Of a stretch of DNA of 7,774 nucleotides, positions 6,056 through 7,774 are shown piece after piece. The translations under genes and the position numbers were made by a program. Every line of letters begins with the position of its first letter. The stretch's first letter is position 1. Under the pieces are notes generated by a model, which ran no database searches, was not told the DNA's origin, and was given only the letters and a program-made list of their open reading frames with translations. This DNA is from JBMOLK01 sp049325575 (lineage in GTDB: Bacteria > Bacillota > Clostridia > Acetivibrionales > Acetivibrionaceae), in assembly GCA_049325575.1 (NCBI GenBank), contig JBMOLK010000216.1:1-7774 (forward strand). The letters are read 5' to 3'.

Positions 6056-6061
6056 CTCTCC
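6056..6061 (-). promoter_or_regulatory. Ribosome binding site deciding the amidohydrolase start
   Basis: GGAGAG on the minus strand overlaps the upstream in-frame ATG (6061-6063) and is 7 bases before ATG 6046-6048. The upstream ATG is preceded by GTTAATGAATTTAAT, which has no purine-rich site. Confidence 0.7.
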
Positions 6062-6131
6062 ATATTAAATTCATTAACTTTATATCTATATAAATCACAT
6101 TAGGTGTAAGATTTATGAATATCGGGTATCT

Positions 6132-7136
6132 CTATGTATATCCCAAAAGACCCCTTACAGACACTTCTCCCGATAGAACCTCTCTTGTCACACCATCACT
6201 GCATCGAACTATCAGCTTACCACTGCTGTCTATATCTTCGGCAGTACCGGTATATTGTCTGTCCTTAAATGTAATACATACTTCTTTTCCCAATGTTACA
6301 GAATACTTTTTCCATAAGCTTATTATTTCGTCCAGAGCACCATTATTAACCTTATCATATACTTCTTCAAATTTAAATAGAATTATCTTTATTAGTTCAC
6401 TTCTTCTTATGTTTAAATCAGAACCCAATTTCTCTTTTAAGTAAATATCCAATGATGTTGCCTTTTCTTGTATTTCCTGGGGAAAGTCGGACTTTTGCTG
6501 CCTGACATTCACCCCTATTCCCAGTACCAGAAAGTTTACTCTCTCCATTTCCATGTTCATCTCGGTTAAGATACCGCAAACCTTTTTTCCATCAAGCACT
6601 ATATCATTTGGCCACTTGATTCCGGCTTCAACACCAATTGATTCTTTAATGGCGGAAGCCACTGCAACCGAAGCTGCCAGGGTAATTACCTGAATTTCTT
6701 CAAGCCCTATAGCAGGACGCAGCACAAAAGACATCCATATCCCTTTTTTATCTGAAGAGCTCCAACCCCTGCCCAATCTTCCCCTTCCAGATGTCTGACA
6801 GTCGGCAGCAACTACCGTACCGTCCTCACAACCCTCCATAGCGATCTTCTTTGCATAATTGTTGGTTGAATCAACCTCTTTAAAGTAATGGACTCTTTTA
6901 CCGATTATTTTTGTATCCAAACCCTGACTAATCTCCCACGAGTTTATTATATCGGGGATACAGCTTAGTTTATAACCTTTTTTTGAAGAAGATTCTATGA
7001 TATATCCTTCTTCTTTCAATTCTTTAATACTTTTCCATACCGCAGTCCTGGAGACTCCAAGCATATCGCTTAACTGCTCGCCTGAAACATATTCATTATG
7101 TTGGTCTTTAAGTCTCTTTAGAATTTCACTTTTCAC
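6132..7136 (-). CDS. birA: Bifunctional biotin-[acetyl-CoA carboxylase] ligase and biotin repressor BirA
   Basis: Activates biotin to biotinyl-5'-AMP and attaches it to the biotin carrier lysine of acetyl-CoA carboxylase and similar enzymes. The N-terminal winged helix (about 5-58, with the recognition region GVSRTAVWKSIKEL at 27-40) marks the class that also represses biotin genes. Ligase motifs are GRGRLGRGW (117-125, biotin/AMP loop), KWPNDI (174-179), GILTE (188-192) and GIGVN (206-210). A C-terminal SH3-like domain (about 285-334) completes the usual 320-335 residue architecture. The start is GTG at 7134-7136, preceded by AGAGGA with good spacing. The gene begins 15 bases after the stop of the upstream 205-aa gene, so the two are very probably cotranscribed. 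No palindrome convincing as a BirA operator was found inside the window. Confidence 0.95.
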   Translation of the reverse strand: MKSEILKRLKDQHNEYVSGEQLSDMLGVSRTAVWKSIKELKEEGYIIESSSKKGYKLSCIPDIINSWEISQGLDTKIIGKRVHYFKEVDSTNNYAKKIAMEGCEDGTVVAADCQTSGRGRLGRGWSSSDKKGIWMSFVLRPAIGLEEIQVITLAASVAVASAIKESIGVEAGIKWPNDIVLDGKKVCGILTEMNMEMERVNFLVLGIGVNVRQQKSDFPQEIQEKATSLDIYLKEKLGSDLNIRRSELIKIILFKFEEVYDKVNNGALDEIISLWKKYSVTLGKEVCITFKDRQYTGTAEDIDSSGKLIVRCSDGVTREVLSGEVSVRGLLGYT

Positions 7137-7142
7137 ATTAAA

Positions 7143-7148
7143 TCCTCT
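7143..7148 (-). promoter_or_regulatory. Ribosome binding site of birA
   Basis: AGAGGA on the minus strand, with about 6-7 bases to the GTG at 7134-7136. It supports a GTG start and lies in the 15-base gap after the previous stop codon. Confidence 0.6.
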
Positions 7149-7151
7149 GCA

Positions 7152-7769
7152 CTAAATTCCTGGTTTTTTTATTGTAAAGACTCTTCCGGTTTCTTTATCC
7201 TGGAATACTACCGTACTCTTTCCCCTGTCTTCAATCTTTCTCATTTTTCCCTTGCGCTCTAAATTGCAGTAAAAATAATACAGCATTATATCATTAAAAC
7301 CAGGGTACTTTTCCTTATAATCTTCGATAATATTATTTATATAAAGTTCCTCCGAATTGTCAAACAAAACAGGCGAATCCAGCCTTTTATCAAGAATGCT
7401 TATCTGATCTCCCAAAACCGTACTTGTAACAAGGCATTCAGGAAGCCTGTATAATCCAAAGGTATATTTTTCAACCGGGATTATAGACTTGTAATACAAA
7501 TCCATAATTTCAGGATGATTAAGTCCTACATCATACAAGTACTTGTCGGCAGCGTAACAATACCCGGAAAACACCTCCAGCTTAACACACCTAAAGCTAT
7601 CCGACTTATACTTTTCAATATCATCCTTAGGATTTAACAGTGCGGACATACATTTTTTTCTGTCTGCCTCTATATTAACCTCTTTATTATGCCACTTTGA
7701 AAGCTTCAATCCGCACTCTACAGCACTTTCAACTTCCTCTACAGGAACATAGTAGTATACTTCTACCAT
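7152..7769 (-). CDS. Conserved-looking hypothetical protein, 205 aa, first visible gene of the birA operon
   Basis: Not recognised. The product is soluble, without signal peptide or membrane segment, and is rich in Tyr, Lys and Glu. Visible features are VYYYVPVEEVESAVECGLKLS near the N terminus, LLNPKDD (45-51), a Cys/Tyr-rich centre (FRCVKLEVFSGYCYAADKYL) and a basic C-terminal tail ending FTIKKPGI. The opening pattern (Tyr-rich strand, helix, then Gly-Leu) vaguely recalls ADP-ribosyltransferase-type folds such as DarT. No catalytic motif can be matched, so this is only a lead. The ATG at 7767-7769 looks natural, but only five bases precede it and the frame stays open, so a longer N terminus and the operon promoter may lie outside the window. 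Its stop is 15 bases before birA. Confidence 0.75.
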   Translation of the reverse strand: MVEVYYYVPVEEVESAVECGLKLSKWHNKEVNIEADRKKCMSALLNPKDDIEKYKSDSFRCVKLEVFSGYCYAADKYLYDVGLNHPEIMDLYYKSIIPVEKYTFGLYRLPECLVTSTVLGDQISILDKRLDSPVLFDNSEELYINNIIEDYKEKYPGFNDIMLYYFYCNLERKGKMRKIEDRGKSTVVFQDKETGRVFTIKKPGI

Positions 7770-7774
7770 GGAGA

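Noticed and set aside
5596..6444. Plus-strand frames opposite the amidohydrolase and birA (5596-5898, 6115-6444)
   Set aside because: Antisense shadows; low-complexity translations and no ribosome binding site.

Overview
The window looks like a piece of a draft genome from a cellulosome-forming, low-GC clostridium related to Acetivibrio (Clostridium) thermocellum. The evidence is a secreted protein ending in a type I dockerin with Ser-Thr / Thr-Thr recognition pairs, AT-rich intergenic DNA, strong AGGAGG-type ribosome binding sites, and a clostridial-looking birA-coaX neighbourhood. The genus is an inference; no rRNA or marker gene is present.

Left part (1-2176, + strand): the 3' portion of a large secreted, dockerin-bearing transglutaminase-fold protein. 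Its reading frame is open to the left edge, where it encodes the tail of a signal peptide, so the gene starts outside the window. A weak hairpin terminator follows.

Middle (2177-3812): a 530-base intergenic region contains a probable 60-residue membrane protein on the minus strand. Its good ribosome binding site and extended -10 promoter sit inside an array of TAACAT half-sites. The array lies between this small gene and a divergent + strand Gfo/Idh/MocA-family oxidoreductase (2710-3699). A GC-rich hairpin follows the oxidoreductase and directly abuts a 10-base run of N at 3800-3809. This is an assembly gap, so the physical link between the left and right halves is not certain.

Right part (3813-7769, all minus strand): five co-directional genes read from right to left. 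They are an unrecognised 205-residue protein, birA (biotin-protein ligase/repressor), an amidohydrolase-2 family metal hydrolase, a low-complexity protein built of tetra- and hexapeptide repeats with a C-terminal coiled coil, and coaX (type III pantothenate kinase). Gaps range from 15 to about 115 bases, with no convincing internal terminator, so they probably form one operon. birA and coaX connect it to biotin and coenzyme A metabolism (acetyl-CoA carboxylase and its substrate supply); the roles of the other three are unknown.

No tRNA, rRNA, CRISPR array, insertion sequence or phage gene was seen. The most notable items are the dockerin-linked transglutaminase with an animal-type domain order, the repeat protein upstream of coaX, and the half-site array in the divergent promoter region.
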